Assembly (NCBI GenBank): GCA_945898195.1 | Contig: CAMDHM010000019.1 | Span: 1 to 50,479, forward strand | Reading direction: 5' to 3' | Length of the DNA: 50,479 nucleotides | Source of the DNA: Pseudobacteriovorax antillogorgiicola | GTDB lineage: Bacteria; Bdellovibrionota_B; Oligoflexia; Oligoflexales; RGVZ01 | Shown here: piece by piece, positions 33,051 to 42,797 of the stretch | How the letters are laid out: each line of letters opens with the position of its first letter | Position numbering within the stretch: position 1 is the stretch's first letter | Notes under the pieces: generated by a model | Databases searched by the model: none | Seen by the model: only the letters and a program-made list of their open reading frames with translations | Told to the model about the DNA's origin: nothing | Translations under genes and position numbers: made by a program

Positions 33051-35513
33051 TTACAGTTCTTTTTTATTGCCGTTCAAACTTTCCCGAGTCAACGGCAAAA
33101 GACGCCGGTAGATTGCCGCGTTGCGAAGAACGGCCTTAACATAGCCCTTCGTTTCACTATACGGAATGCTTTCGATAAAAAGAGCCTGATCCTCGACCTC
33201 ACGGCGCTTACGCCACCCGGAAACCGCATGCTCGCCTGCATTGTATGCGGCAGCCATAAGCAGCTCCGAGCCACTAAATTGGTCGTTTAAGATGTCCAGA
33301 TAGCGAGCCGAAAGTTGAATGCTGGTCTGCGGGTCAATCAGCATTGTCTCAATAATGTCGTCGCTGGCCGGAGCTTGCCCGCCTAACAACTTGCGCGCCG
33401 TGGCTGCGGTTAATTGCATGTAACCAAAGGCCCGGGCAGCGCTTTGCGCCTCTGCGCGAAAGCTGCTTTCTTGACGCGCCAGTCCAAGCATCAAGGTCAT
33501 CCTTTTGCCTGTGGTTGCGACCCCGGCAAAGGTTTTCAAACGCGGAAAAGGAAAAATCAGAAAAATCTGTTCTGGATAGCGAGCCCAAAAACCATCGATT
33601 GCCGAAGACAGTGCCGCCGTCAACTCAATGACCCGACCATAATCTCCGGCCGAATAGGCAAGCCTGGATAAATACAAGAAAGCTTCAGGATTGCGGTCGG
33701 GACGCGATGCCTTTGCCGCTGCGTCAGCCGCATCTGCCACGGCCGCTCGAGCCCAGCGCCCGGCAGATCCAGCCTTCACTAGAATTTCAGACAGGTGCCG
33801 CGCAGAATCCCAGTTGGACTTGTCGCTGCCAATATTGGCAGATTCCGTCAGGGTGACGGCTCCAAGGCGGGCACGGAGTTTTTCTAGATCTCCAAAATTT
33901 TTTAGCCATGCGTCATGGGCTAATAGACCAGCGGATGGCGCAGCGATCACCGCGTAGTAACTTAAAGGCTGTTCTTGAATCAAGGAGTGCAGGTAAAAAT
34001 CACTCTCTGTCTTTTGTCCCATTTGTTCAAAAACACGGGCCAACCAAAACAGGCTAAACGCCCTTGTGGAGTCGTCAGTCGCGTCGCTTAGAAGTTGTTC
34101 CAGACGTTTGCGAGCGAGCGCCATTTGCCCGGCGGCGAAATCGTAAAGAACCGCATGTGATTGCAGACGCCGCGTCCACTCTGGGGTGATTGGCACCGTC
34201 TGCAACGCGTCTTCAGTTAACACGGCGGCCTGGGTCCAGTCGCGACGCTCGTAGGCGACCCGAAAAGCCCTGAAGTGCAATGCCTCACAACGCAGGTTAC
34301 CAAGATCACGCCGGTGGTTGGGAGCCACAAATACTGGATCGGGATAAGATTTATTGATCAGGTCTAAAGCCTCTCGTGCGGAAGCCTCTGCGCCAACAAG
34401 ATTATCACCCAAAGCGCGCTGCCTGGCCGCCCATAAGGTGTCGTCAATGCGCCGCAGCATGAATGTCCCTGGATTGATCCCCATTGCTTTGGCCGAAACC
34501 TTGCGAGCGCGCCATGATGCCAACAAATTCTCGTATTCAGGTCCAAGAGTTTCCCGTTCGCCAAGGGCACGCCGCGCCTTTATCAACCGGCTGTATAATT
34601 CAACTCGCAGGCTCGCCAGCGATGCAAGTTCCTCTTCATTAACATCCCCTTCGTCCATTTGAGCGATGGCCGCAGTGAAGGCCTCCACCGCGCTGCCACG
34701 ACGCCCGCTGCAATCGGCGATCATGCCGTCCCAATAACCTTTCCAAGGTTGTTTGAGCGGCTTAACCCAAACATCCCAAGCGGCAATCTGGTCAGGAAGC
34801 CGTGCGGCGCACGCCTGGCGTAAAACTCCGGACAACAGCGGGTCTTCGACATTGCGTGCACCATACAAGGGGGGCGTCGCCGGGGGCATTGAACCATCGA
34901 GCAAGCCAGTGGGTAGCGAGCCATAGGGGGCAAAGCGGTCCGGCGCCAGAGGGTAAAGGCGCCGCGCCAAATCGGTTTCCGTCAAAAGTCCTTGCGACAA
35001 CAAATATTGGCTTTCCCGGCCGCCACCGACGGACGCCAGAGCCTCTCGGGCAACCACAATCACATCGGCACCTGGAGCAGCCATTCGCGTCAGGTGACGG
35101 GCCCAATGGTCAAAAACCATTTTTGCAATGCGACCTTGTCCCGGACTCACCCGCAACGCGGTACGCCAAAATTCTGCCGACAAGGCCAAATTTCCATCAA
35201 TTTCTGCAATCTGCGCGCGAAGAACGCTGAGCACCGGCGCCACGCGGACCTTATCCTCGCCGCTAAGGGCTGCAGCCTTTTCAATCGCAGAGAGCTGTTT
35301 TTTTAAATCGGCGGCGTAGCTTGACGATTCCAGGGTTGAAACAAAATCTGCGTCGTCAGCGGGATTCTTCTCATCAAGAATGAGAGGTCCGCGCATCAAA
35401 TCCAGATAAACTGGTTCTTGAGTATGAGTGCAGGCAACGATCCCCAGAAATGGAGTGAACGCCGCCAATGCGGCAAAAAACCAAACGACGATGGGACCAA
35501 TGCCATGTTGCAT
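33051..35513 (-). CDS. soluble-type lytic murein transglycosylase (Slt-like lipoprotein)
   Basis: The 820-residue protein cleaves the MurNAc-GlcNAc bond of peptidoglycan. The C-terminal SLT domain has catalytic E682 in ARQESSF, then GYMQL and AAYNAGEHAV. The preceding 600 residues are alpha-helical repeats like the Slt70 doughnut, rich in TPR-like segments. The start was set at ATG 35513, which gives a lipobox IVAC (Cys28); the frame extends 81 codons upstream but there it runs over the preceding gene and reads as non-protein. It starts eight bases after the propeller-like gene ends and stops 17 bases before the next small gene. Confidence 0.88.
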   Translation of the reverse strand: MQHGIGPIVVWFFAALAAFTPFLGIVACTHTQEPVYLDLMRGPLILDEKNPADDADFVSTLESSSYAADLKKQLSAIEKAAALSGEDKVRVAPVLSVLRAQIAEIDGNLALSAEFWRTALRVSPGQGRIAKMVFDHWARHLTRMAAPGADVIVVAREALASVGGGRESQYLLSQGLLTETDLARRLYPLAPDRFAPYGSLPTGLLDGSMPPATPPLYGARNVEDPLLSGVLRQACAARLPDQIAAWDVWVKPLKQPWKGYWDGMIADCSGRRGSAVEAFTAAIAQMDEGDVNEEELASLASLRVELYSRLIKARRALGERETLGPEYENLLASWRARKVSAKAMGINPGTFMLRRIDDTLWAARQRALGDNLVGAEASAREALDLINKSYPDPVFVAPNHRRDLGNLRCEALHFRAFRVAYERRDWTQAAVLTEDALQTVPITPEWTRRLQSHAVLYDFAAGQMALARKRLEQLLSDATDDSTRAFSLFWLARVFEQMGQKTESDFYLHSLIQEQPLSYYAVIAAPSAGLLAHDAWLKNFGDLEKLRARLGAVTLTESANIGSDKSNWDSARHLSEILVKAGSAGRWARAAVADAADAAAKASRPDRNPEAFLYLSRLAYSAGDYGRVIELTAALSSAIDGFWARYPEQIFLIFPFPRLKTFAGVATTGKRMTLMLGLARQESSFRAEAQSAARAFGYMQLTAATARKLLGGQAPASDDIIETMLIDPQTSIQLSARYLDILNDQFSGSELLMAAAYNAGEHAVSGWRKRREVEDQALFIESIPYSETKGYVKAVLRNAAIYRRLLPLTRESLNGNKKEL

Positions 35514-35520
35514 GCCGACG

Positions 35521-36693
35521 TTATTTTTCCTTTTGGATCTCTCCATTAACACTGGCCCCCCCGGTCGAAAGAGACAAGTCTTTTGCCAAAGAGAACACCC
35601 GCGGCTTGCCGGCCACCAAAAACGCCACTTGGGCACGACCCTTCGGGCCGCCCATGACCATGCTCTGAACCAATGCGGCGTCACGGCCGGCAGGAAGCGG
35701 CAGTTCGAACGCCTCGCGCTGATGGGAATCAAGGTCGTAAACCTCAAGCGTCCCATCGGTAAAAAGGTATGCGTGGGTTGGTCCGGAAATACTCATCAAA
35801 TTAAGCTTTCGAGCCTCTGCAACCTTAACCGTATCGAGGCTCTTTCCCGTAGAAGTCGCCGTATCGGAAAAACGTGCCGCCGCCGATCCCGTCCAAGCGA
35901 ACAGGCTTTCATGATCCCCGGTAATCCCAATTAACTGTTGCGGCGCAAGCCAAGCCTGCTTTTCCTTTGCGCCCGGAAGTAAAGATAACGTGCTCAACGA
36001 TTGGCCACGGGCGAGCCAAAAGGATTTGAGTGCGGGGGACCAGAGCACTCGGTCTGCCGACTTTAGGGCTGCCGGTAATGCCGTAACCTGCAACCTTTTG
36101 CCATAACGATCCAACTGGATAAGATCGTCCACTGTGGTCCAGACAATATGGTCACCAAGGCCGAATAGCCCGGTCGTTACCGGTTTTATATTCTCGGGCA
36201 GCGGGTAATGCAGAATCCGACCCGAGGCAGGTTCAACATCGAAAATTCCATCGGTAGATGAAATAAGGAACGAACCACTCCCTTGGTCCACTAGGATGCG
36301 ATGCAGTCCCGGCATCCCCATCCGAGATGTTGCCAGCGATTTCAGAGCTGTTTGATCCCCAACGAAGGGCTTAACTTGAGAGGCCCTCCCATCTGCAGAG
36401 GCCTTTTCCATGAGGCGAAAGCGGCGTACCGACTGGTCGGCAATTTGCCAGCGCCAAAGGGATGTTCGACCAGCAAACCAAACCTCTCCGCCCCCCGCTC
36501 CCCCCGAAGGCTCCTCGGAACCGGGTCGCCCCGAACGCAGAGAAACGTCGGTAAACGGTTGGTCCGCCGCCATCTGCTCGGCTTGATAGCGCGGCAAAAA
36601 GATTTCCGTCACGCCGCCAGCTTGACCACACGGGGTACGTGCGACAAAAGCGGCAAACAATAGGGATGAAAATTTTAAATATTTTGAAAGCAT
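35521..36693 (-). CDS. exported beta-propeller-like protein
   Basis: The 390-residue protein has a signal peptide (KFSSLLFAAFVARTPCGQA) and a series of beta-strand repeats with Trp/Asp-containing turns (EVWFAGRTSLWRW, FLISSTDGIFDV, GDHIVWTTVDDLIQLDRYG, HAYLFTDGTLEVYDLD) that resemble blades of a beta-propeller. No enzymatic motif is seen. The first 19 bases overlap the end of holA, and the gene runs directly into the transglycosylase gene, so the two products may act together at the cell wall. Confidence 0.6.
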   Translation of the reverse strand: MLSKYLKFSSLLFAAFVARTPCGQAGGVTEIFLPRYQAEQMAADQPFTDVSLRSGRPGSEEPSGGAGGGEVWFAGRTSLWRWQIADQSVRRFRLMEKASADGRASQVKPFVGDQTALKSLATSRMGMPGLHRILVDQGSGSFLISSTDGIFDVEPASGRILHYPLPENIKPVTTGLFGLGDHIVWTTVDDLIQLDRYGKRLQVTALPAALKSADRVLWSPALKSFWLARGQSLSTLSLLPGAKEKQAWLAPQQLIGITGDHESLFAWTGSAAARFSDTATSTGKSLDTVKVAEARKLNLMSISGPTHAYLFTDGTLEVYDLDSHQREAFELPLPAGRDAALVQSMVMGGPKGRAQVAFLVAGKPRVFSLAKDLSLSTGGASVNGEIQKEK

Positions 36694-37850
36694 TCCACGA
36701 TTCTAGATAGAGCAAGGCCATCGGGCAAGCCACTCGTCTTCAATTCCACGTCGGCCTGGGCACAGGCCGCCAAGGCACGCTCAAATGTCGTGCGTGGCAC
36801 CCCGGGAACATAACGCACAAAATTACGGATAACCGCTTGGGGTAGCCTCAGTTTGGCCGCCATGCCAGAGACGTCAAGGGCTCCGCGCCTAGCCATCTCA
36901 TCTTGAATGGCTAAGCCATTGCGGCAGTGACGAGCCAGGATGCCCACAACAGCAAGGACGCTCTCGCCGCGCGCCATCAGGCTATGAAGCAAAAGTTCGA
37001 CCTCAGCATGACGACGATTGACCAACAGTTCGTCCAACCGAAAAACCTCGTCCTCGCGCAAGGCTCCAAGCACACTGGAAACTTCTGACGTGCCAAGGTC
37101 TGCCGGCTTACCGCCCACCGGAGGAAACAAGAGCCCGAGGCGGTTGATTTCATTTTCAATGATGACGACGTCACGACCGCAACAGTTAAAAATTAACTGC
37201 TGTGCCTCGGCCGTAAGCTGCAGGCGGGCGCGCTGAGACGTCGTCTGGATGTACTGCATGAAATCAGCTTGGGATAAGGGCTGCGTGACGTGGATCACCT
37301 GACCACCGAGGCGGGCCACCTGACGCTGAACCTCGACTGGCAAGGCCGCCTTCTCAAACATCATAATCAGGCGATTGGACCATCCGCGGGAAAAATTTGC
37401 TTCTTTTTGATCGGAGTCTTGATGGGGAAGCGGCAGTGCAGACATTAATTTGCCGGCGTCGGATTTTTTTTCGGCACGCCTCACAACCACTAGCTGGGTT
37501 TCCTCAAACAGACTTTGACTGAGTACCAAGTCAAGCAATCCGTCCTTGGCAAGCTCGGCAGCATCCACCGAATTGATCACCGCCGGTTCCGTTGAATCCG
37601 CCGTCTGAAAGCGGCGCTGCCATACCTCACGCAACGCTTGCAGGGATTTCGCCAGAAAAAAATCGGAGTCTCCATGCAAGACAATTAATGCTGGCCAAGG
37701 CTTTGCGTCAGTTGAGCCGGCTGCTAAACCAGCTGAGGACGCACCAAGATCCCGCAGCAGTGCGCCGAACTGCTGGCGAAAACCCTGGTAAGCCGGGGCC
37801 GAGGCGAAGGATGCGGAGGATGTTGGCTTTTTACTGCTTTTAGAGCTCAT
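36675..37850 (-). CDS. holA: DNA polymerase III delta subunit
   Basis: HolA opens the beta sliding clamp as part of the clamp loader. The protein shows the family's N-terminal region PALIVLHGDSDFFLAKSL, the middle segment GRDVVIIENEINRLGLL and the C-terminal domain with HCRNGLAI near its start and LKTSGLPDGLALSRIVE at the end. The reported start is ATG 37850, giving 391 residues, 25 bases after the ppx stop; ATG 37901 is also open and would overlap ppx by 26 bases. Neither has a strong ribosome-binding site. The Ser/Ala-rich N-terminal 40 residues are longer than usual. Confidence 0.85.
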   Translation of the reverse strand: MSSKSSKKPTSSASFASAPAYQGFRQQFGALLRDLGASSAGLAAGSTDAKPWPALIVLHGDSDFFLAKSLQALREVWQRRFQTADSTEPAVINSVDAAELAKDGLLDLVLSQSLFEETQLVVVRRAEKKSDAGKLMSALPLPHQDSDQKEANFSRGWSNRLIMMFEKAALPVEVQRQVARLGGQVIHVTQPLSQADFMQYIQTTSQRARLQLTAEAQQLIFNCCGRDVVIIENEINRLGLLFPPVGGKPADLGTSEVSSVLGALREDEVFRLDELLVNRRHAEVELLLHSLMARGESVLAVVGILARHCRNGLAIQDEMARRGALDVSGMAAKLRLPQAVIRNFVRYVPGVPRTTFERALAACAQADVELKTSGLPDGLALSRIVECFQNI

Positions 37851-37875
37851 GGCTGACAATGTGCAGGGTTGCGAG

Positions 37876-39483
37876 TCAGGAATCGAGTGAAATCCGGACA
37901 TTCCAAGATTTTTCCAGTGCCTCGGTCTCCTTGCGGGCTTTATGCTGATCCAAAGCCGAACCTGATTTATTAGCTTTAATTATAGATACTTGAATCAGGT
38001 CTCCTCGACGACGAAGCACCACATCTCGAACCCTGCAGCGCTTGGTCCGGTTGAGGGCCGAGGCAAGCCGAAGGATCCCAGCCAAAATTCTCATGGCCGT
38101 CCACTCATCTGCTGCTAAATCGGGCCCCAAATGGGGATCAATGGCTACGGGGGGGACCGATTTGCGGTGAAACCGGACAATTAAACCCATGAAAATTCGT
38201 TCATCTTGTGTGAAACCGAGCAAATGACTGTTGGTGATCAAATAGTAGGAATGCCGGTGGTGAGCCTGCCGGCTGATGAATCTGCCACAATCATGAATCT
38301 GGGTTGCCGCATCCAAAAGGCGACGCAAATGCTTACCGTCTTCTCGGCTGAGGTTAGGCAAAATCCACGGCGAAATCTGGTCGAAAATCCGTAGTGCCAA
38401 ACGGACCGTGTGCGCCGAGGCTGAACGGTCAATTTGGAACTTGGCGGCAAAGGCACGGACACTCTCCTCGCGAACGTCGACGCGATTGATCCGGCGGTCT
38501 GGCTCCAAGCGCTGCCAGGTATCGATCACCGCCCCTTCTCGCAACCCGTAAGCAGAAATTATCCATTGGCTAACGCCAAATTCGCGAGTCACTGCGCTCA
38601 GCAATTCAGCACCAGCTAAAATGATCTCGCTGCGACCGGCGTCCAATCCTGTTTTGACCTTGATCGCCGCCGGATTCCGCAAACGACACAAGGCTGCCGT
38701 GATCGCAAACAAGTCGGCCGCCCTGAGAATCAATCCATTTACGTCATTGCCTGGACGGACTCGCATGGTTTTAGGATTGATGGAGGCCAGGGCCTTAGCC
38801 GTTCCCGAAGAGGCCACGGCAATTTGAAAGCGCTGGGAGCGGGTGGCCTCAACCGTCGGTTCTAAGCGGGCATTTACCGCCTCACGAAGGCCCCTCAACT
38901 TGCGGGCATCTACACCTTCCATCAAGCCATGCTCGACACTTAGGCTGACGGTACCCAGTTTCAAAGAAGTCACATGATTGATCTTGCGGCCCCGACCAAA
39001 CAGGATCTCTGTGCTGCCCCCGCCGATATCAAGTGCCAGAACTGATTTATCCCCAAGGGCAAGTCCCTGGCCCATTCCGAGAAATACCAGGCGCCCCTCT
39101 TCATCGCCGTCGACGATTTCAATTCGGATTTGGGTCGCCTTGAAAACTGACTCAATCAAATCTTGGTGGTTGCGCGCCTCACGAACGGCGTGAGTTGCAA
39201 TGGCCCGAATATGACAGGGCCACGCAGCGCAGATTTCTTTCATCCGCCGCATGGTGGACACGGTTTTTCGAATGCCCTCTCGGTCAATATCTCCATTCGG
39301 AGAGATGTGCTGCCCGAGCCGGACGGTGACCTTGTCGGTATCGAGAATTTTGACATGGCCATGCAGATTCACTGCCGCCACCACTAAATGGATCGAATTC
39401 GTGCCAATATCGATCGCAGCAATTATGTGGCTTCCCGGCTCCTGCGCCGCATAGATCGGGATTTTTGCTTTGTGTACAGCCAT
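37876..39483 (-). CDS. exopolyphosphatase / pppGpp phosphatase (Ppx/GppA family)
   Basis: The 535-residue protein belongs to the ASKHA-fold phosphatases that trim polyphosphate or convert pppGpp to ppGpp. The phosphate-binding loops AAIDIGTNSIHLVV and LALDIGGGSTEILF are intact. A helical HD-like C-terminal part (HDCGRFISRQAHH) follows, as in the long family members; Ppx and GppA cannot be told apart here. ATG 39483 has no obvious Shine-Dalgarno site. It heads a long minus-strand series and is divergent from the lipoprotein gene with only 21 bases between the starts. Confidence 0.9.
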   Translation of the reverse strand: MAVHKAKIPIYAAQEPGSHIIAAIDIGTNSIHLVVAAVNLHGHVKILDTDKVTVRLGQHISPNGDIDREGIRKTVSTMRRMKEICAAWPCHIRAIATHAVREARNHQDLIESVFKATQIRIEIVDGDEEGRLVFLGMGQGLALGDKSVLALDIGGGSTEILFGRGRKINHVTSLKLGTVSLSVEHGLMEGVDARKLRGLREAVNARLEPTVEATRSQRFQIAVASSGTAKALASINPKTMRVRPGNDVNGLILRAADLFAITAALCRLRNPAAIKVKTGLDAGRSEIILAGAELLSAVTREFGVSQWIISAYGLREGAVIDTWQRLEPDRRINRVDVREESVRAFAAKFQIDRSASAHTVRLALRIFDQISPWILPNLSREDGKHLRRLLDAATQIHDCGRFISRQAHHRHSYYLITNSHLLGFTQDERIFMGLIVRFHRKSVPPVAIDPHLGPDLAADEWTAMRILAGILRLASALNRTKRCRVRDVVLRRRGDLIQVSIIKANKSGSALDQHKARKETEALEKSWNVRISLDS

Positions 39484-39504
39484 TGGAGGTATAGAGTAGC
39501 ACCC

Positions 39505-40872
39505 ATGAAGCACAAAATGACAACAATATTGATTCGTTGCAGCGCTGTCATCCTTACGGTAACGCAGGGCTGCGGTTCTAAAGCCACCACTCCAGCCCCG
39601 GCCGCAACGCCAGGTCCATCTGGGAGAGCCTTTTCGGGAGACATCAACTACTTTGATGCCGCACCGTCATTGTCGTCCGACGGATTGAAACTCGTTTTTG
39701 AATCGGGACGTTCGAAATCAATTCTGCGCATTTTTAAAGTGAACGTTCCTACAGATCCAACTCAAAGTGACGCCGCCACCGATACGCCCACCAGATTGAC
39801 GGTGACGGACGACTTAAATTCGGAAACTTCACCTTTAGTTTTTCCCGACGGCGTCAACGTCGCCTTCATCGGGGCAACTTCGACCGGGTCTCGTGGCGTT
39901 TACGTCGCTCCTTGGGTAGGTGGCACCACGACAAAATTTTCGGCCGACGGCGAGCAGGTCTACAGCCATGGAATAAGTCCCGATTCAGCCTTGCTTGCTT
40001 ATATTGCGATTGATTCTACAACTGGTTCGTCCAGCGTGATTGTCGTTGACGCAGCGAATTCTGCAACGCGGGCGACACTGACAACCGGCACCCGTAAAAT
40101 CACCAGCCTACGCTGGCTACGTTCAAATGGCGGCAACTACAAATTGGCGACCGTCTCGCTGAGCGAATCCTCAGGAACCTCCCTGACCCGTATCGAGACC
40201 TGGCCATTTGCCAACACCGCCGCGGTTGCTGCGGCCTCACCAACAACCCTGACAGACAAATCTGTGATGGCAATTTCTGATCATGCTGCACGGTGGCTTA
40301 TTCAAGATGGAACCAAAATCTTAACGGTTCAACCCCTCGCCCCGGCTTCAGCCAGATCGGTTAGCGAAGTTGGTGCCGGCGCCTTGGCCGATCGCCAGAT
40401 TTATGCGAGAAACGATCTTCTGTTGCTCGATCCCAACACTGGGGCTGAATCGCACATTGATTCGGCAGTGGCCAGCGTCATAACGGGCCTTTCGGCATCG
40501 ACTTCGGCAGCACTCCTAGTCACCAACGAAACCACGCGCTGCACTTCTAGAAGCCCACTTACTTCAAAAATAACGACCCTAAAACTCTCCGCCACGCCGA
40601 CGGTGGCCACGAGTTATGAACGCATCGTCGTACGAAAAACTTCGCCAGCACTGACTTTTGATGTCGTTAATGATCCGTGTGACGTTACTTTGACCGGTGA
40701 AGGTGTCGCATTGGATTTGGCGGCAGGAGATTCCGTGTTAAGCGATTCCGCCACAACTTCAAATTTCACGGCTGCCTATGTTTCGGTGATCACGGGCGAT
40801 CCCGAAGTCATCGTGATCCGACGCTTCTCTGGGACTACAAAGGCCTGGGATGCATCCAATAACAAACTCTAA
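39505..40872 (+). CDS. exported TolB/PD40-like beta-propeller protein
   Basis: The 455-residue protein has a signal sequence with a possible but weak lipobox (TQGC, Cys23). An Ala/Pro-rich linker follows, and then a propeller with PD40-type repeats: APSLSSDGLKLVFESGR, TSPLVFPDGVNVAFIGA, HGISPDSALLAYIAID. Such propellers bind proteins or glycans in the periplasm. GGAGGT (39485-39490) lies 14 bases before the ATG, rather far. It is a single gene, followed by a hairpin at 40879-40915. Confidence 0.7.
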   Translation: MKHKMTTILIRCSAVILTVTQGCGSKATTPAPAATPGPSGRAFSGDINYFDAAPSLSSDGLKLVFESGRSKSILRIFKVNVPTDPTQSDAATDTPTRLTVTDDLNSETSPLVFPDGVNVAFIGATSTGSRGVYVAPWVGGTTTKFSADGEQVYSHGISPDSALLAYIAIDSTTGSSSVIVVDAANSATRATLTTGTRKITSLRWLRSNGGNYKLATVSLSESSGTSLTRIETWPFANTAAVAAASPTTLTDKSVMAISDHAARWLIQDGTKILTVQPLAPASARSVSEVGAGALADRQIYARNDLLLLDPNTGAESHIDSAVASVITGLSASTSAALLVTNETTRCTSRSPLTSKITTLKLSATPTVATSYERIVVRKTSPALTFDVVNDPCDVTLTGEGVALDLAAGDSVLSDSATTSNFTAAYVSVITGDPEVIVIRRFSGTTKAWDASNNKL

Positions 40873-40878
40873 AGACAT

Positions 40879-40915
40879 AAAGCGCAGCCACGGGAAAGCA
40901 CCCATTTTGCGCTTT
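40879..40915 (+). terminator. hairpin after propeller gene (possible terminator)
   Basis: AAAGCGCA (40879-40886) pairs with TGCGCTTT (40908-40915) over a 21-base loop, followed by two more T residues. The stem is moderate and the loop long, so this is a weak candidate for the end of the plus-strand propeller transcript. Confidence 0.35.
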
Positions 40916-40980
40916 TTCGTCCAAAAATTCTGGGCAAAATTGCATGATTTCGCCTAGGGCCCCAAAGGCAATCTCCGGCG

Positions 40981-41030
40981 AAAAAGTTTACGTTGGCATG
41001 TCCTTCTAAAGAAAGTCGCCCACGTAAACT
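40981..41030 (-). terminator. rho-independent terminator of ribF
   Basis: On the minus strand a 9-bp perfect stem (AGTTTACGT, 41030-41022, with ACGTAAACT, 40993-40985) encloses 28 bases that pair further inside (GGGC/GCC). It is followed directly by a T-run (AAAA at 40981-40984 on the plus strand). The stem begins within the ribF stop codon. Confidence 0.75.
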
Positions 41031-42066
41031 ATTTAGTGATCTGCCGCGTCGTTTCAATGTCGCGGTGGATCTGCGCTTTAAGCTCTTCCATCGAAGAAAA
41101 TTTCATTTCGTCACGCAGCCTTGCCGAAAAATAAATCCGAGCCCGTTTGCCATACAGCGCATCTTCACCAAAATCGAAATCGATCACGTGGGCTTCTACC
41201 GTTAAGCGCGGCATGGCACTGCTATCCACTGTCGGCCGGTGACCGATATTAATCACGCAAGGCATCGCCGACTCACGTCGGCTTAAAAGGGGTGGCCTCG
41301 TCGTTGTGTCCACCTCGGAACCCAACAAGGCAAAGTATCCGGCATAGACGCCGTTTTTCGGAATGATCTGATCCAGTGCTTTGAGGTTGGCAGTATGGAT
41401 GCCAATCCTTCGACCATTTTGCCTTCCACGTTCTACTTCGCCATCCAGCGCATACTCACGCCCAAGAAGGGCTGACGCCAGATCCACGTTTCCAGAATTC
41501 AAAATCTCACGACGAATCGTGCTGCTGCTCGCGCGCACACCATGGACGCTCACCGGGTCAACGCGGCGAAAGGCGATCTCGGCAGTTTCACAAGCCTTTG
41601 CCAGGAAGGCTGCGTCTCCCAATCGTCGGCTGCCAAACCGAAAATCATCACCAACGACGATCCCGACGCACCCATCGCGGCTGATTGCCTGAAAAAAATC
41701 AGGTGCTGTGACGCGACTGAAATCTGCATCAAACACCTGAAGAATCAGGTGGTTGACGTCAAGCTCCACCATCGCCTCGACCTTTTGCCGCGGGTCAAAG
41801 AGGGATTCCGAGGCGGGGGCGTGTTCATCGGACGGAAGGCCATTTAATTTACGAAAATAGACGGCTGGCCGAGGGTTAAAAGTCAAAACACAGACTTCAG
41901 CATCACCACCCTCAACGTCACCGGCGAGGCCTCTCGCAGCCTTGATCAGAGCTTGGTGTCCAAGATGACAACCATCGAAATTACCGATGGTTAGAACAAA
42001 TCCGGAGGCCACACCAGACGCCTTGCGCCAGGCTGAAAATGACTCAATTGAATTGTGAACAAGCAC
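41029..42066 (-). CDS. ribF: bifunctional riboflavin kinase / FAD synthetase
   Basis: RibF phosphorylates riboflavin to FMN and adenylates FMN to FAD. The 345-residue protein has the nucleotidyltransferase domain (LTIGNFDGCHLGHQALI at 25-41, GDDFRFGSRRLGD further on, and SSSTIRREI) followed by the flavokinase barrel (GVYAGYFALL and NIGHRPTV, with VEAHVIDFDF near the end). The start is GTG 42066, with CAGGAA six bases upstream. A strong terminator begins at its stop. It is divergent from the membrane-protein/aroE pair. Confidence 0.95.
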   Translation of the reverse strand: MLVHNSIESFSAWRKASGVASGFVLTIGNFDGCHLGHQALIKAARGLAGDVEGGDAEVCVLTFNPRPAVYFRKLNGLPSDEHAPASESLFDPRQKVEAMVELDVNHLILQVFDADFSRVTAPDFFQAISRDGCVGIVVGDDFRFGSRRLGDAAFLAKACETAEIAFRRVDPVSVHGVRASSSTIRREILNSGNVDLASALLGREYALDGEVERGRQNGRRIGIHTANLKALDQIIPKNGVYAGYFALLGSEVDTTTRPPLLSRRESAMPCVINIGHRPTVDSSAMPRLTVEAHVIDFDFGEDALYGKRARIYFSARLRDEMKFSSMEELKAQIHRDIETTRQITK

Positions 42067-42113
42067 CGTAAATTCCTGTATGCAATCTCGGTCGGTATGA
42101 TAAAAACCGATTC

Positions 42114-42797
42114 ATGATCAAGTCCCGAATCAATACAGCCCCCACGTTCCTATTGGCAAGCCTCGTCGCAATTTGCGCCGCCTGTCTGGGAAGCTACGAA
42201 GTAACCTTAGTAGAAAATCTAGGGCACTGGTCCGAGCGACTTTATATTCCGGCCGCAATAGCCCTCGGAGACGAAGGGGTTTTAAGCCTTTCTGCCCAGT
42301 CGACTGCTACGGAAAATACCTTGGATTTAGCTTCTGAAATCGCAATCATAGCCGCGACCTTATTTGTTGGGTCGATCCTGACTTTGGGATTCTGGTCTAC
42401 GGTGACTTCGCCCAAGACGGCTCTTGGCCGCCTGCTCAACAACTTTCGAATTGACCACCTCTATCTCGATGTCGGGCTAATCCTAAACCAGGCCTCCCAC
42501 GCCCTGCCGGGAGATCGAAAATCGTTTTTACGATCCCTCAGCCTGCGGCGGGCATCGCTCGTAACCAACATTGACGCCGAAGGCTCTACGGTGACGCCTC
42601 CAACGATTGGTCAGCTAGCGGAATTATCTCTGCCGGGTGTTTCTAATCAGCTTAAAGGCCGCATCATCAAGGCGACCCCGATTGCTGGACTTCAAGGGTC
42701 TTTTCAGCTGGACCTCGCCTTTGACGACTTACCTGAAGAGGTCCGCGCGAGCCTGGCAAAATTTATCCATGAACTCCGCCACTCCGTTCGCACATGA
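42114..42797 (+). CDS. membrane protein of unknown function, coupled to aroE
   Basis: The 227-residue protein has one helix at 11-30 (FLLASLVAICAACLGSY), a second at about 72-95 (IAIIAATLFVGSILTLGFW), and then a cytoplasmic C-terminal domain of about 125 residues. That domain ends FDDLPEEVRASLAKFIHEL, a pattern seen in some PilZ-like domains, but the PilZ arginine motif was not found, so this is only a suggestion. No good ribosome-binding site precedes the ATG. Its stop overlaps the aroE start by four bases (ATGA). Confidence 0.55.
   Translation: MIKSRINTAPTFLLASLVAICAACLGSYEVTLVENLGHWSERLYIPAAIALGDEGVLSLSAQSTATENTLDLASEIAIIAATLFVGSILTLGFWSTVTSPKTALGRLLNNFRIDHLYLDVGLILNQASHALPGDRKSFLRSLSLRRASLVTNIDAEGSTVTPPTIGQLAELSLPGVSNQLKGRIIKATPIAGLQGSFQLDLAFDDLPEEVRASLAKFIHELRHSVRT

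Noticed and set aside
35514-35756. 81-codon extension of the transglycosylase
   Set aside because: It lies inside the propeller gene on the same strand and reads as low-complexity Trp/Arg-rich shadow; the lipoprotein signal begins at 35513.
40881-41057. possible small gene between the propeller gene and ribF
   Set aside because: The minus-strand frame here overlaps the ribF terminator stem and has no start context; the hairpins explain the structure.
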